Made by a program: the position numbers and the translations under genes
Source of the DNA: Planctomycetia bacterium
Lineage (GTDB): Bacteria > Planctomycetota > Phycisphaerae > Phycisphaerales > SM1A02
DNA: 37,333 nt
Direction of reading: 5' to 3'
Assembly (NCBI GenBank): GCA_005792145.1
Contig: SXSS01000035.1
Span: 1 to 37,333, forward strand
Shown: piece after piece, positions 26,423 through 35,054 of the stretch
Layout of the letters: each line of letters begins with the position of its first letter
How positions within the stretch are numbered: position 1 is the stretch's first letter
The notes under the pieces: model-generated
Databases searched by the model: none
The model's input: only the letters and a program-made list of their open reading frames with translations
Told to the model about the DNA's origin: nothing

Positions 26423-26443
26423 TTTGTGGATAGCATCGTTTGA

Positions 26444-26974
26444 ATGGCTGCAAGCGCAGGAACATATGAACTCGGACGTTTTTCTGGTGAGTGCGCGAAA
26501 TCGCACACGCCAATTCTTGCTCATCAAGAATTTGTCGCGGCTCTTGTCGATGCACTCGATGAAGAGGGACGTCCAATTCTGCGACGACTGGATTTTGCGG
26601 CAGCGGCATGGGATCAAGGCACGCGTCCAGATGGGCTGGTTTGTTTCTGGAGATCGAGCGCGCCGGAACCGGGTGAGAAGCGTCAGATGTTCGTTGATGA
26701 CGAGACGTTGCTTGAGATGGTTCAGCGAATGGAAGAAGAGACGGATTCGCGTCGACGCGCCTTTCGCTGGATTCTTGCGCTTGTCCTTCTGCGAAGAAAA
26801 ATGCTGAAGTTGGATGGGATCGTGCATGAGGGCGAGACTGAATACTGGGCTTTTCGACCGCGTGGATCAGAGCCGACATCGACGCCAATACGCATTCCAA
26901 ATCCTGGCATTCGCGAAGAAGAAATGCGGGAACTCGCAGATCAATTGGGCGACATTATTCGTGCGGACGCATGA
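26444..26974 (+). CDS. Unknown protein in the tyrS operon (176 aa)
   Basis: I do not recognise a named family, though its pattern resembles conserved planctomycete proteins (recalled, not searched). It starts GRFSGECAKSHTPI, where a single Cys sits in a short polar motif. It then has FVAALVDALDEEG, WDQGTRPDGLVCFWRSSAPEPG, and a helical acidic stretch VDDETLLEMVQRMEEETD leading into FRWILALVLLRRKMLKLDG. There is no signal peptide; the hydrophobic FRWILALVLLRR stretch is too short and charged to be a clear membrane helix. It begins 21 nt after tyrS. Its stop overlaps the next start as ATGA, which ties it to the lipoprotein and RDD protein. Confidence 0.8.
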   Translation: MAASAGTYELGRFSGECAKSHTPILAHQEFVAALVDALDEEGRPILRRLDFAAAAWDQGTRPDGLVCFWRSSAPEPGEKRQMFVDDETLLEMVQRMEEETDSRRRAFRWILALVLLRRKMLKLDGIVHEGETEYWAFRPRGSEPTSTPIRIPNPGIREEEMRELADQLGDIIRADA

Positions 26975-27912
26975 TTTGTTCGCGTTTGAATTCGCCGTTT
27001 CTCTTTTCGCGTTCATTTTTGGCGATCGGTTGTTTGCTCTGCGCAATCGGGTGTCATCCTCAAGCAGTTCTTGTTCCTAGACCAGAAGGCATTTCGCCCA
27101 CAGCGGCTGATTTTGCCGTGGCTCAGCAGCAGCGACTTCTTGCTGTTCCTTCGCTCGCGCTGAGAGGTCATGCGGAATTGAAGTGGATCGATACAACGGG
27201 CCGTCACTTTGATGATGGTGATTTCGATTTGATCCTTCGACCTGCAAATGAATTGAGCCTGCGCGTCAGTAAATTGGGCGAAAAGTTTTTATGGGTCGGC
27301 GGAGGCGGCGGTCAATCTTGGATTGTCCTTCCTCGAGAAAATCCCTCACGAGCAATTCTGCGCAATTGGCCAAGCGCGCCATCCGTTGGCGGTGTTCGAC
27401 AGGGATTGTCGGTTGTTGGAATGGGCGGGCTTGGCGGATTGAGCGAACTGATGGAACCCGCACGATTGATTGAAGCGCTCGGACTTGCTTCCACAAATGC
27501 AAGCGAAATCTCCAATGTTTCGTGGAGTGAAACGCGTGGAGCGTGGGCGTTCACATTGCCCAATCGACGACTGTATGCACGAGGCGAGAGCCTCCTTCCT
27601 GTTGGATGCGATTGGATCGATGCCACTTCGCAAGTGATCGCAACTTGCACGCTTGATGGATTTGAGTGGATCCGCGGCGATCGTCCAGTTGGATCGCCCG
27701 CAAGTTCAGTGCAGGCATTGGTGGCAACGCGATTGCAATTTTCGGTTTGGGCTGGAGGACGCCACGAACAAGATGGCGATGCGGATGGAGAACTTTTCCT
27801 GTCTGCGGAAGTTCCAACTTTCGGGGGGGATAAGATCAGAACTCAACTTTTCAACTGGGAAGATGTGAAATCTGCTCTGCGACCCGAAGTGATCGAAGGA
27901 CCTGAACCATGA
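26971..27912 (+). CDS. Lipoprotein, possibly LolA/LolB-like (313 aa)
   Basis: The N-terminus is a lipoprotein signal: charged start, hydrophobic FLAIGCLLCAIG and the lipidated Cys at residue 28 before HPQ. The mature part has AELKWIDTTGRHFDDGDFDLIL followed by strands LSLRVSKLGEKFLWVGGGG and WIVLP. This strand-rich pattern resembles the LolA/LolB fold used to carry lipoproteins, but overall identity is low and that assignment is inference. It fits an outer membrane, as does lpxB nearby. It is coupled by ATGA overlaps to the genes on both sides. Alternatives are a generic outer-membrane lipoprotein or a structural envelope protein. Confidence 0.82.
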   Translation: MICSRLNSPFLFSRSFLAIGCLLCAIGCHPQAVLVPRPEGISPTAADFAVAQQQRLLAVPSLALRGHAELKWIDTTGRHFDDGDFDLILRPANELSLRVSKLGEKFLWVGGGGGQSWIVLPRENPSRAILRNWPSAPSVGGVRQGLSVVGMGGLGGLSELMEPARLIEALGLASTNASEISNVSWSETRGAWAFTLPNRRLYARGESLLPVGCDWIDATSQVIATCTLDGFEWIRGDRPVGSPASSVQALVATRLQFSVWAGGRHEQDGDADGELFLSAEVPTFGGDKIRTQLFNWEDVKSALRPEVIEGPEP

Positions 27913-29369
27913 ATCTGCGTCTGTGTTTCATAATCATTTGCGCTCTCTGTCGCTCATCCGCGTTCGCAGAGAATTCGCCACCAAATTTGCTCGTCGCAAG
28001 TTCTGGCGATCACCTTTGGATCGCAGTTCCCACGGATTCTGGATGTCGCATTGTGCATCATGCGTTGGAAATGGACGGGCCATTTTTGCGCGAGGTCGCA
28101 ACGCTTCCAACACTTCCCGTTGCCCTGGCTGCACGCGAGAATCAGTTGGCAATCATTATGCCTCCGTCGGGGATACCGCTGACGAGTTCGGTCTATTCGC
28201 TTTCGACGAATCGCAATCCCGCAACAGGATCTTTTTATTACCAACCCTATGGTCGATTCGATGTTCTTCCGAGCATTGATTCTGCAGCGAAGATCACAAA
28301 CGCCGTGTGGGAATTGAACGCAGTGCTCGCGCTGATTTCTGGAGAAAAGCCAGAGTTGATTCGGTCTGGAGCTTTGTCATGGTCGACTCTTCCGCTTCCA
28401 CAAAGTTTGACTCCGCATTCAACACTTGTCCCTTGGTTTGGTCTTGGCGGATCGATGGAGTGGGCGATTCTGTCTGTTGATGGTGACGATCTTGTCACTT
28501 GGACATCATCGACTGAATCAGTTGGAGGTTGGTCTCAAGCACGATGGCCTGCGGCAGGAATTGGTTTTCAAATGGTGATTAGCGGCAGTGATCGCCCTGC
28601 AATATTGACCCGCGAAGCAAGTGGCGCGCTGGCAATTGTGTATCCGACGAGCAGTGGTCTGCGAACATTGGGTTCGATCATTGTGCCCACGCAGTTATGG
28701 TCAATCGTTGGACTTGGAAATACTTTTCAGATCGTCTCGACAGACAAAGAAGGAGTGGTTCGCCTCACATCGATTGATTCAATCACCGGATTGGCAAGCG
28801 CAGATGAAGTGCTCGCTACGCAACCAACAACAACCGGCGATTGGATTCATCTTCCATTCATCGGAGCATTGACGATTGGAATGTTGCTTGCAGGATTTAT
28901 CATTCGTCCACCGCTTGAGCCATCGCATCCAATGTCAGGAGGATGGGTCGCTCTTCCAATGTTCCGACGCATCTCCGCGCTTGCGGTTGACCTGATTCCT
29001 GGCGCGATCTTCGCGCTCTTGATCACCGGCGCGAGGATTGAAGATTTGATGTCGATGCCTTCATGGACTCCAGATTTGACGCTTGCCGCACCCGCGTCAA
29101 TTATGCTGGGTTTTACCGGAGTTTGGTGCGGAATCTTTGAAGTTGTGCTTCGCGCGACACCAGGGAAATTCATCTTCGGCGGGCGAATCGTGCGCGCACC
29201 AGATGGTGGAACAGATATGCGTGCAGGAGTGGGGCGATCACTCCTGCGAGCACTCTTGAAAACCGTAGTCCTCTTTGCGCCAGCGCTTGGGTTTCTTGCC
29301 TTCGTTCATCCACTGCAACAAGGTTTGCCAGAAACACTTTCAAAGACTGTCGTGGCAAGACGACATTGA
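27909..29369 (+). CDS. Exported-domain/RDD-family membrane protein (486 aa)
   Basis: Architecture: a signal peptide (about residues 1-20, cut near AFA-EN), a large exported region of roughly 290 residues rich in short beta strands, a membrane helix near 317-338 (LPFIGALTIGMLLAGFII), then an RDD domain from about 352 with three further hydrophobic segments. RDD marks are FRRISALAVDLIPGAIFALL and the later TPGKFIFGGRIVRAPDGG. RDD domains are found in membrane proteins of unclear, perhaps transport-related, function. Joining one to a large extracytoplasmic beta region is not the common layout. The gene is coupled to the lipoprotein by an ATGA overlap and converges on zwf. Confidence 0.82.
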   Translation: MNLRLCFIIICALCRSSAFAENSPPNLLVASSGDHLWIAVPTDSGCRIVHHALEMDGPFLREVATLPTLPVALAARENQLAIIMPPSGIPLTSSVYSLSTNRNPATGSFYYQPYGRFDVLPSIDSAAKITNAVWELNAVLALISGEKPELIRSGALSWSTLPLPQSLTPHSTLVPWFGLGGSMEWAILSVDGDDLVTWTSSTESVGGWSQARWPAAGIGFQMVISGSDRPAILTREASGALAIVYPTSSGLRTLGSIIVPTQLWSIVGLGNTFQIVSTDKEGVVRLTSIDSITGLASADEVLATQPTTTGDWIHLPFIGALTIGMLLAGFIIRPPLEPSHPMSGGWVALPMFRRISALAVDLIPGAIFALLITGARIEDLMSMPSWTPDLTLAAPASIMLGFTGVWCGIFEVVLRATPGKFIFGGRIVRAPDGGTDMRAGVGRSLLRALLKTVVLFAPALGFLAFVHPLQQGLPETLSKTVVARRH

Positions 29370-29403
29370 ATATTGCGCTCTTTGTTTTCGAACAAATTCT
29401 CGA

Positions 29404-30792
29404 TCAAGTCTTGGTGATCTGCGGCGAATGCCATCCACCTGGAGGAAGCAGCCAATCGTTGCCGATTTCTGGTCCCCATGTTCCGCATGCATATTCGTGC
29501 GCAGGAACGACCGCATCAAGAACTGGATCCATAACGCGCCAACATTCGTCGACGCTGTCTTCGCGTGCAAAGAGTGTTCCATCGCCGCGCAACGCATCGC
29601 CAAGGAGACGCTCATACGGAGTCATCTCGTCGGATTGTTGATCGATTGCGAGAAGTTCAAGTTGCTCGCCAATCATTCGCTCGCCATCAACTTTGATTTC
29701 TGCGTTCAGCCCAATTTCAATTCTTGGCGTGATCTGAAATCGCATGAAATTACGGCTTGGGGCAAGTGGTTCATTAAAGACAACCTGCGGGGGCCGATGG
29801 AATTCGACGCGAACTTCAGTGGCGCTCACCGGCATATTCTTGCCAGCCCGAATATAAATCGGAACGCCTGACCAACGCCAATTATCGATTTGCAAACGAA
29901 CGGCCGCGTATGTTTCGGTGGTTGACTTTGGAGAGACACCAGGTTCTTTCAGAAATCCGCTGAATTGTCCGCGCACAATATCGGTGGTGGTCAGAGTTCG
30001 AACGGATCGGAAGAGTTTGACTTGTTCGTCGCGCGTTCGTTCGGTATTTTCCCAGTTTGGCGCCTCCATGCAGAGGAATCCGACGACTTGCATCAAGTGA
30101 TTTTGGATCACATCGCGCAGAGCGCCAGTCGCGTCATAAAAACTTCCACGACCTTCGACGCCGAATGATTCAGCCATCGTGATTTGGATTTGACGAACAT
30201 GGTAACGATTCCAAATTGGTTCCAAAAACGCATTCGCAAATCTGAAATACAGAATGTTCTGAACGGCTTCTTTGCCAAGATAATGATCAATTCTGAAGAT
30301 CGAAGTTTCATCGAATACTGCATGCAGGAGGGCGTTGAGTTCGGTCGCAGTTTTTCGATTATGCCCGAAGGGTTTTTCGACGACCACGCGCGCACCTTTG
30401 GCGCAACCCGAAGTTCCAAGATGGGAAGAAACAGGTCCAAACAACGAAGGTGGAATCGCCAAATAGTGCAGGGGAGCTTGTGCATTGCCAAGTTCCTTGC
30501 GGACATTCGCAAATGTCGTGGGATCTGCGTAATCCCCGTCGACATAACGCAGAAGATCGCACATTTTCTTGAACGAAACTTCGTCGACACCTCCGCCGAA
30601 TTTCTCGATGCCGTCACGCGCGCGCGCCTTCAATTGCTCTAGTGTCATTCCGCTTTTCGCAACTCCGACGATAGGAACATTCAACACGCCACGGCGAACG
30701 AGAGATTGCAGTGAGGCAAAGGTTTTCTTGTGGGCAAGATCTCCAGTGGCGCCGAAAAAAACCATCGCATCAGCAGGGATGTGATTCGACAT
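29404..30792 (-). CDS. zwf: Glucose-6-phosphate 1-dehydrogenase
   Basis: First enzyme of the oxidative pentose phosphate route: oxidises glucose 6-phosphate to 6-phosphogluconolactone with NADP or NAD. It has 462 residues from the ATG at 30792, slightly shorter than many. The N-terminal [11 protein letters not shown] binds the cofactor, [10 protein letters not shown] follows, [13 protein letters not shown] is the substrate signature, and [18 protein letters not shown] is typical of the beta domain. The C-terminus has YACGTWGPE in place of the usual YxxGSWGP. It starts 1 nt after the gnd stop, so the two are coupled. A pgl gene for the lactone step between them is not present here. Confidence 0.96.
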   Translation of the reverse strand: MSNHIPADAMVFFGATGDLAHKKTFASLQSLVRRGVLNVPIVGVAKSGMTLEQLKARARDGIEKFGGGVDEVSFKKMCDLLRYVDGDYADPTTFANVRKELGNAQAPLHYLAIPPSLFGPVSSHLGTSGCAKGARVVVEKPFGHNRKTATELNALLHAVFDETSIFRIDHYLGKEAVQNILYFRFANAFLEPIWNRYHVRQIQITMAESFGVEGRGSFYDATGALRDVIQNHLMQVVGFLCMEAPNWENTERTRDEQVKLFRSVRTLTTTDIVRGQFSGFLKEPGVSPKSTTETYAAVRLQIDNWRWSGVPIYIRAGKNMPVSATEVRVEFHRPPQVVFNEPLAPSRNFMRFQITPRIEIGLNAEIKVDGERMIGEQLELLAIDQQSDEMTPYERLLGDALRGDGTLFAREDSVDECWRVMDPVLDAVVPAHEYACGTWGPEIGNDWLLPPGGWHSPQITKT

Positions 30793-30793
30793 A

Positions 30794-31819
30794 TCAGGAA
30801 CCCTTTTTATCGGCAGGCTTTTCCAAATGTCCGCCGAAGCCCATACGCATCGCAGAACAAACCTTGTTTGCAAAGTCAGATTGGCCGCGGCTCTCGAATC
30901 GATCCATCAATGCTGCGCTGAGAACATGAACAGGAATGCCTTCCTCAATCGCAGCAAGAATTGTCCAGCGACCTTCGCCAGAATCAGAGACTCGCCCAGC
31001 GAATGTGGCGAGATCCTTATCGCTTGCAAATGCCTGCGCAGTGAGATCCAAGAGCCACGAGGCGATCACGCTGCCTCGGCGCCAGACTTCGGTCACTTCT
31101 GGAAGATCAAATTGGTACATGAATTCTTCCGGGTTGCGCAGCGGAGTTGTTTCTGCGTCGATTTCGCGCGCGTGCATTCCGGCATCTGCGTGTCGGAGAA
31201 TATTCAAGCCCTCTGCATAAGCCGCCATAATTCCATATTCAATTCCGTTGTGAACCATCTTGACGAAATGTCCTGCGCCAGAAGGGCCGCAGTGCAAATA
31301 GCCCTGTTCCGCAGTTCCTTTTGACTTGCGCCCAGGAGTTGGAGGGGCGCTTGCCTTGCCAGGAGCAAGAGCGCTGAAGATTGGATCCAAGCGAGTAACT
31401 ACTTTCACATCGCCGCCGATCATCTGTGAATAACCGCGCTCGAGTCCCCAGACCCCGCCTGAGGTTCCACAGTCAACATAATGCATTTTCTTTTCGGCAA
31501 GAATCTTTGAGCGGCGAATGTCATCCTTGTAATAGGAATTGCCACCATCAATAATCGCATCATCCGCCGAGAGAAGTGGGAGGAGTTCGTTGATCGATTG
31601 ATCAACATAAGCCGCTGGAATCATCAGCCAGACGTGGCGAGGTCCAGTCAGTTTCTTTGTCAGGTCTGCAAGGCTGGTTGCACCAACAGCTCCAGCTTTG
31701 ACAAGTTCAGCAATCGCTTCAGCGCTACGATCAAAGACCACTACTTGATGTCCAGCTTTCAAAAGACGCAGTGTCATATTTGCGCCCATACGTCCGAGTC
31801 CAATCATCCCTAATTGCAT
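30794..31819 (-). CDS. gnd: 6-phosphogluconate dehydrogenase, short decarboxylating type
   Basis: Converts 6-phosphogluconate to ribulose 5-phosphate and CO2. At 341 residues it belongs to the short form (about 300-340), not the 470-residue NADP form. The Rossmann loop GLGRMGANM is at 7-15. The end of the second strand is VVVFDRSAE, with Asp30 where NADP enzymes have an NRT-like site, which favours NAD. The substrate segments [27 protein letters not shown] and [14 protein letters not shown] are intact. The start is the ATG at 31819 with GGGAG upstream. zwf follows on the same message. Confidence 0.94.
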   Translation of the reverse strand: MQLGMIGLGRMGANMTLRLLKAGHQVVVFDRSAEAIAELVKAGAVGATSLADLTKKLTGPRHVWLMIPAAYVDQSINELLPLLSADDAIIDGGNSYYKDDIRRSKILAEKKMHYVDCGTSGGVWGLERGYSQMIGGDVKVVTRLDPIFSALAPGKASAPPTPGRKSKGTAEQGYLHCGPSGAGHFVKMVHNGIEYGIMAAYAEGLNILRHADAGMHAREIDAETTPLRNPEEFMYQFDLPEVTEVWRRGSVIASWLLDLTAQAFASDKDLATFAGRVSDSGEGRWTILAAIEEGIPVHVLSAALMDRFESRGQSDFANKVCSAMRMGFGGHLEKPADKKGS

Positions 31820-31870
31820 TTTGATATCTCCCAATGTTGAGAATTTTGAAGTGTCGTAGTCGAGAGGGTA

Positions 31871-31901
31871 ACTATAGCGACTTTTGCGGGAGGACTTGCA
31901 A
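31871..31901 (-). promoter_or_regulatory. Candidate promoter for gnd-zwf
   Basis: Minus-strand TATAGT (31871-31876) is preceded by CGC. TTGCAA (31896-31901, palindromic) lies 19 bp further up and could be the -35. The leader would be about 44 nt and include the GGGAG site. It is back-to-back with the pilus promoter. Confidence 0.45.
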
Positions 31902-31906
31902 ATGCT

Positions 31907-31915
31907 TGCTATGAT
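31907..31915 (+). promoter_or_regulatory. Candidate extended -10 promoter for the pilus motor genes
   Basis: TGCTATGAT is a near-ideal extended -10 (hexamer TATGAT at 31910-31915), about 50 nt before the TTG start at 31967. A clear -35 is not seen, as can happen with extended -10 promoters. Confidence 0.55.
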
Positions 31916-31966
31916 CAAAGGCTCGAAAGTGAGTTTTCAGGCGTAACTTTTTTCACGGAGTTTTGA

Positions 31967-33727
31967 TTGGCACGAAAAGAACGAAAAAAGATTGGTGAAT
32001 TGCTGGTTGAAGCCGGCGTTGCAACGGTCGCAAAGATCGAAGAGGCTGTTGCAACCGCAAAGAGTTCACGCAAGCGAACTGGTGAAGTCCTCGTCGAAAT
32101 GAACGTTTGTTCTGACGAGGATGTCGCTCGCGCGCTTGGGCGCCAATTCGGGATGGAATTTGTGAATCTCGAGCGGCCCGAGGGATTGAATCGGGTCAAT
32201 AAAAAATTACTCAGCGAAGACCAGATTAAGAAGTTCCTCATTCTGCCCCTCGACGAAAAGGTCGGGAATACGATGAAGATTCTCATTCATGATCCGATGG
32301 ATCTGGATGCTCTCACTGCTTTGCAGTTTCGTTTGAATTGCCAGTTCGAAAAATTCATTACCAGCCGCTCTCAGTTGCGCGAATTTGTCGAAGGTGGAAA
32401 ATCCGCTTCGAGTTTGTTGAACAAGATGAGCGTTGTGACGGCTTCCATCACACAAAGTCATGACCGAACCAAAGACAGCAGTCAAGATCGTTCAAGCCAA
32501 GATAAATCGCAAGATGCTTCGGTTGACCGAGACAAGCTTCAGAAAATTGATGAAGGTGCGCTGAAGGTTGTGGATCGAATGATCATCAACGCAGTGACAA
32601 ATCGAGCAAGTGATATCCACATCGAGCCGATGAAGACATCGGTTCGGCTTCGGTTTCGTATCGACGGTTCCTGTATTGACATCACTCCTCCCATCCCGAA
32701 GAAACTGCAAAGCTCGGTCATCGCACGCATCAAGTTGATGGCTGGAATCAATATCTCCGAACGGCGAATTCCGCAGGACGGTCGCATCAAGTTTGCAGTC
32801 GAAGGTTCGCCGATCGATTTCCGCGTCAGTTCGTGTCCTGCAATTTGGGGCGAGAGCATCGTCTTGCGTATCTTGCGCCCAGAATCTGCGCGAATTGGAC
32901 TTCTCAATCTTGGTCTTCAGCAGGACACACTCGATACTTTCAACAAAGTCATACGTCGTCCCAACGGAATTTTTCTTGTGACTGGGCCCACTGGTTCTGG
33001 AAAAACGACGACGCTCTATTCCGCGCTGAATGATCTCAATCGTCCTGATAAGAAAATCATCACAGCGGAAGATCCAGTGGAATTTTCGTTCAAGGGGATC
33101 AATCAGGTCCAAGTTCGCGAGGGCATTGGATTGACATTTCCAATCATCCTGAAGTCCATGTTGCGCCAAGCGCCAAATGTGATTCTCGTGGGTGAAATTC
33201 GAGATCGTGAAGTCGCGGATATTGCCATTCAGGCCGCGCTCACTGGACATTTGGTTTTTTCCACGCTCCATACAAATGACGCCGCGAGCGCAATCACTCG
33301 ACTTGTCGATATGGGCGTCAAGCCGTTCCTTGTCGCCAGTTCGATTCAGGCAGTCTTGGCTCAGCGACTTGCGCGCATTTTGTGTTCTGAGTGCAAGGTC
33401 AGAGATGAAAATCCAGACGCAAGCTGGTTGAGGATGGCTGGCATCACCGCCGAAGAAGTATCTCGGAGCACTTTAATGAAGCCTGTTGGATGCCCGAATT
33501 GCTCAAACACGGGATATAAAGGACGGCGTGGGGTCTATGAAATGATGGTTATGAACGCTGAAATCCGAGATCTTGCATTTGCGCGTGCGACGGTCACGAA
33601 AATTCGACAAGCAGCGGTTCGAGCTGGAATGCGAACCCTTCTGGGCGACGGCAAGATTAAAGTGCTCAATGGCATGACAACCGCTGAAGAGGTTGCGAAA
33701 TTCGCCCAGGCGGATATTTCCTCGTAA
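31967..33727 (+). CDS. Type IV pilus/type II secretion assembly ATPase, PilB/GspE type (first copy)
   Basis: Hexameric cytoplasmic ATPase that drives pilus or pseudopilus extension. It has 586 residues. An MshEN/T2SSE-N domain covers about 8-140, then a polar Gln/Asp/Ser-rich linker near 163-190, then the ATPase core: the Asp-rich N2 start near SDIHIEP, Walker A GPTGSGKTT at 340-348, LVGEIRD Walker B at 407-413, the His-box GHLVFSTLHT, and a tetracysteine zinc site (Cys 473, 476, 509, 512). The stretch before Walker B is RQAPN where the family has RQDPD. The start is TTG with CGGAG 6 nt upstream; no good ATG exists that keeps the N-domain. It may serve extension of a different filament from the second copy. 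Confidence 0.9.
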   Translation: MARKERKKIGELLVEAGVATVAKIEEAVATAKSSRKRTGEVLVEMNVCSDEDVARALGRQFGMEFVNLERPEGLNRVNKKLLSEDQIKKFLILPLDEKVGNTMKILIHDPMDLDALTALQFRLNCQFEKFITSRSQLREFVEGGKSASSLLNKMSVVTASITQSHDRTKDSSQDRSSQDKSQDASVDRDKLQKIDEGALKVVDRMIINAVTNRASDIHIEPMKTSVRLRFRIDGSCIDITPPIPKKLQSSVIARIKLMAGINISERRIPQDGRIKFAVEGSPIDFRVSSCPAIWGESIVLRILRPESARIGLLNLGLQQDTLDTFNKVIRRPNGIFLVTGPTGSGKTTTLYSALNDLNRPDKKIITAEDPVEFSFKGINQVQVREGIGLTFPIILKSMLRQAPNVILVGEIRDREVADIAIQAALTGHLVFSTLHTNDAASAITRLVDMGVKPFLVASSIQAVLAQRLARILCSECKVRDENPDASWLRMAGITAEEVSRSTLMKPVGCPNCSNTGYKGRRGVYEMMVMNAEIRDLAFARATVTKIRQAAVRAGMRTLLGDGKIKVLNGMTTAEEVAKFAQADISS

Positions 33728-33786
33728 AAGTTTCGAGTCAATTTGATGGTGTTTTAGTCAGACTGTTCAACAATAAGGAGTTTTTG

Positions 33787-34944
33787 ATGTCATCTGGTGA
33801 AGTAACAAGCGGGTCAACAACGACTGAAAGTTCGATGCAGATCGATCGTCTGCTCGATACGGTTGTTCGGCAGGGCGCGTCCGATCTTCACATCAGTATT
33901 GGTCGTCCGCCGACTTTGCGCTTGAATGGACGGTTGAGATCACTTGCGACAAAAGTGCTTGCTCCTGAAGACACCATGTCTTTGATGAAGCAGATTGCGC
34001 CCGAAAAGAATCAACAAGAACTTCAGGAAAAAGGCGGCTCTGATTTTGGAATCGCATTTGGAACAGCCGCTCGATTTCGTTGCTCTATTTTCAAGCAGCG
34101 TGACACTGTCGCGATGGTTCTTCGCCAGATTCCCAATCGTCTGATGACATTCGCAGATATCGGATTGCCAGACATTTGCTTGGAACTGATTCGGCGACCA
34201 AGAGGTTTATTTCTAGTGACCGGACCGACGGGAAGCGGCAAGTCAACGTCATTGGCCACAATGATTGACATCATCAATGAAACGCTTGAGCGTCACATCG
34301 TGACTGTCGAAGACCCTATCGAGTTCTATCACTATCACAAAAAGTCTGTGGTCAATCAGCGTGAAGTTGGTTCGGATGTTTCGTCATTCACCGAAGCTCT
34401 CAAACGCGTATTGCGTCAAGATCCAGACGTTGTGCTCGTCGGTGAAATGCGCGACCTCGAAACGATCGAAGCTGCAATCCGTGCAGCCGAAACGGGCCAT
34501 TTGGTCTTCGGAACTTTGCATACCACGGGCGCCGCAGGAACCATCAACCGAATCATCGACGCCTTTCCCACGAATCAACAGGAGCAGATTCGAGTCCAGC
34601 TTTCGGTGACCCTGATCGCTGTTCTCAGTCAGGTATTGCTTGTCCGAAAGGACAGACCGGGGCGGTTGGCGGCGTATGAGTTCTTGATGGTCACCCCTGC
34701 GATTTCGAACCTTATCCGTGAAAACAAGACCTTCCGAATCGACTCAGCAATCCAGACAGGCAAGAGGTTTAGTATGCAATTGCTTGACGACCACTTGTGG
34801 CGAATGTTCAGCCAAGACCAAATCAGCGCAGAAGAGATGATCGATAAAGGTAAAAATCCAGGTGCTCTGAGGGACAAGGTGCATAAGTCAGGAGCAACGG
34901 TAGGAAGACCGGAATGGGATGAAGAGGATGTGAATGGGGATTAA
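33787..34944 (+). CDS. pilT: Type IV pilus retraction ATPase
   Basis: Hexameric ATPase that pulls pili back, giving twitching motility. It has 385 residues from the ATG at 33787, chosen over an adjacent TTG because AAGGAG lies 6 nt upstream. Marks are ASDLHISIGRPP (31-42), Walker A GPTGSGKST (146-154), VEDPIEF, LRQDPDVVLVGEMRDLETI, and the PilT-specific AIRAAETGHLVFGTLHT (230-246). It lacks the MshEN domain and zinc cysteines of PilB. The C-terminus is longer and more charged than usual, ending EWDEEDVNGD. It lies between two PilB-type genes. Confidence 0.95.
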   Translation: MSSGEVTSGSTTTESSMQIDRLLDTVVRQGASDLHISIGRPPTLRLNGRLRSLATKVLAPEDTMSLMKQIAPEKNQQELQEKGGSDFGIAFGTAARFRCSIFKQRDTVAMVLRQIPNRLMTFADIGLPDICLELIRRPRGLFLVTGPTGSGKSTSLATMIDIINETLERHIVTVEDPIEFYHYHKKSVVNQREVGSDVSSFTEALKRVLRQDPDVVLVGEMRDLETIEAAIRAAETGHLVFGTLHTTGAAGTINRIIDAFPTNQQEQIRVQLSVTLIAVLSQVLLVRKDRPGRLAAYEFLMVTPAISNLIRENKTFRIDSAIQTGKRFSMQLLDDHLWRMFSQDQISAEEMIDKGKNPGALRDKVHKSGATVGRPEWDEEDVNGD

Positions 34945-35049
34945 TTACCACTAAACATCGATTTTTTAGACTTCGAAAACCACAATTCATAATAGATAGT
35001 TCGATTTCTGCGTTTAAAAGGCATAATTCAGCGTATGCTTTAGTGGTAA
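34945..35049. repeat. 11-bp inverted repeat spanning the pilT-pilB gap
   Basis: TTACCACTAAA begins right after the pilT stop (34945-34955). Its exact reverse complement TTTAGTGGTAA lies at 35039-35049, 5 nt before the pilB ATG. The 83 bp between are A+T-rich. It could form a cruciform or a long stem-loop in the message near the pilB start. It could also be a remnant of a small mobile element, but no target-site duplication is seen. Confidence 0.7.
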
Positions 35050-35054
35050 CAATT

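Noticed and set aside
34945-35049. The pilT-pilB inverted repeat as an intact MITE
   Set aside because: There is no target-site duplication and no second copy in the window, so only the inverted repeat itself is reported.
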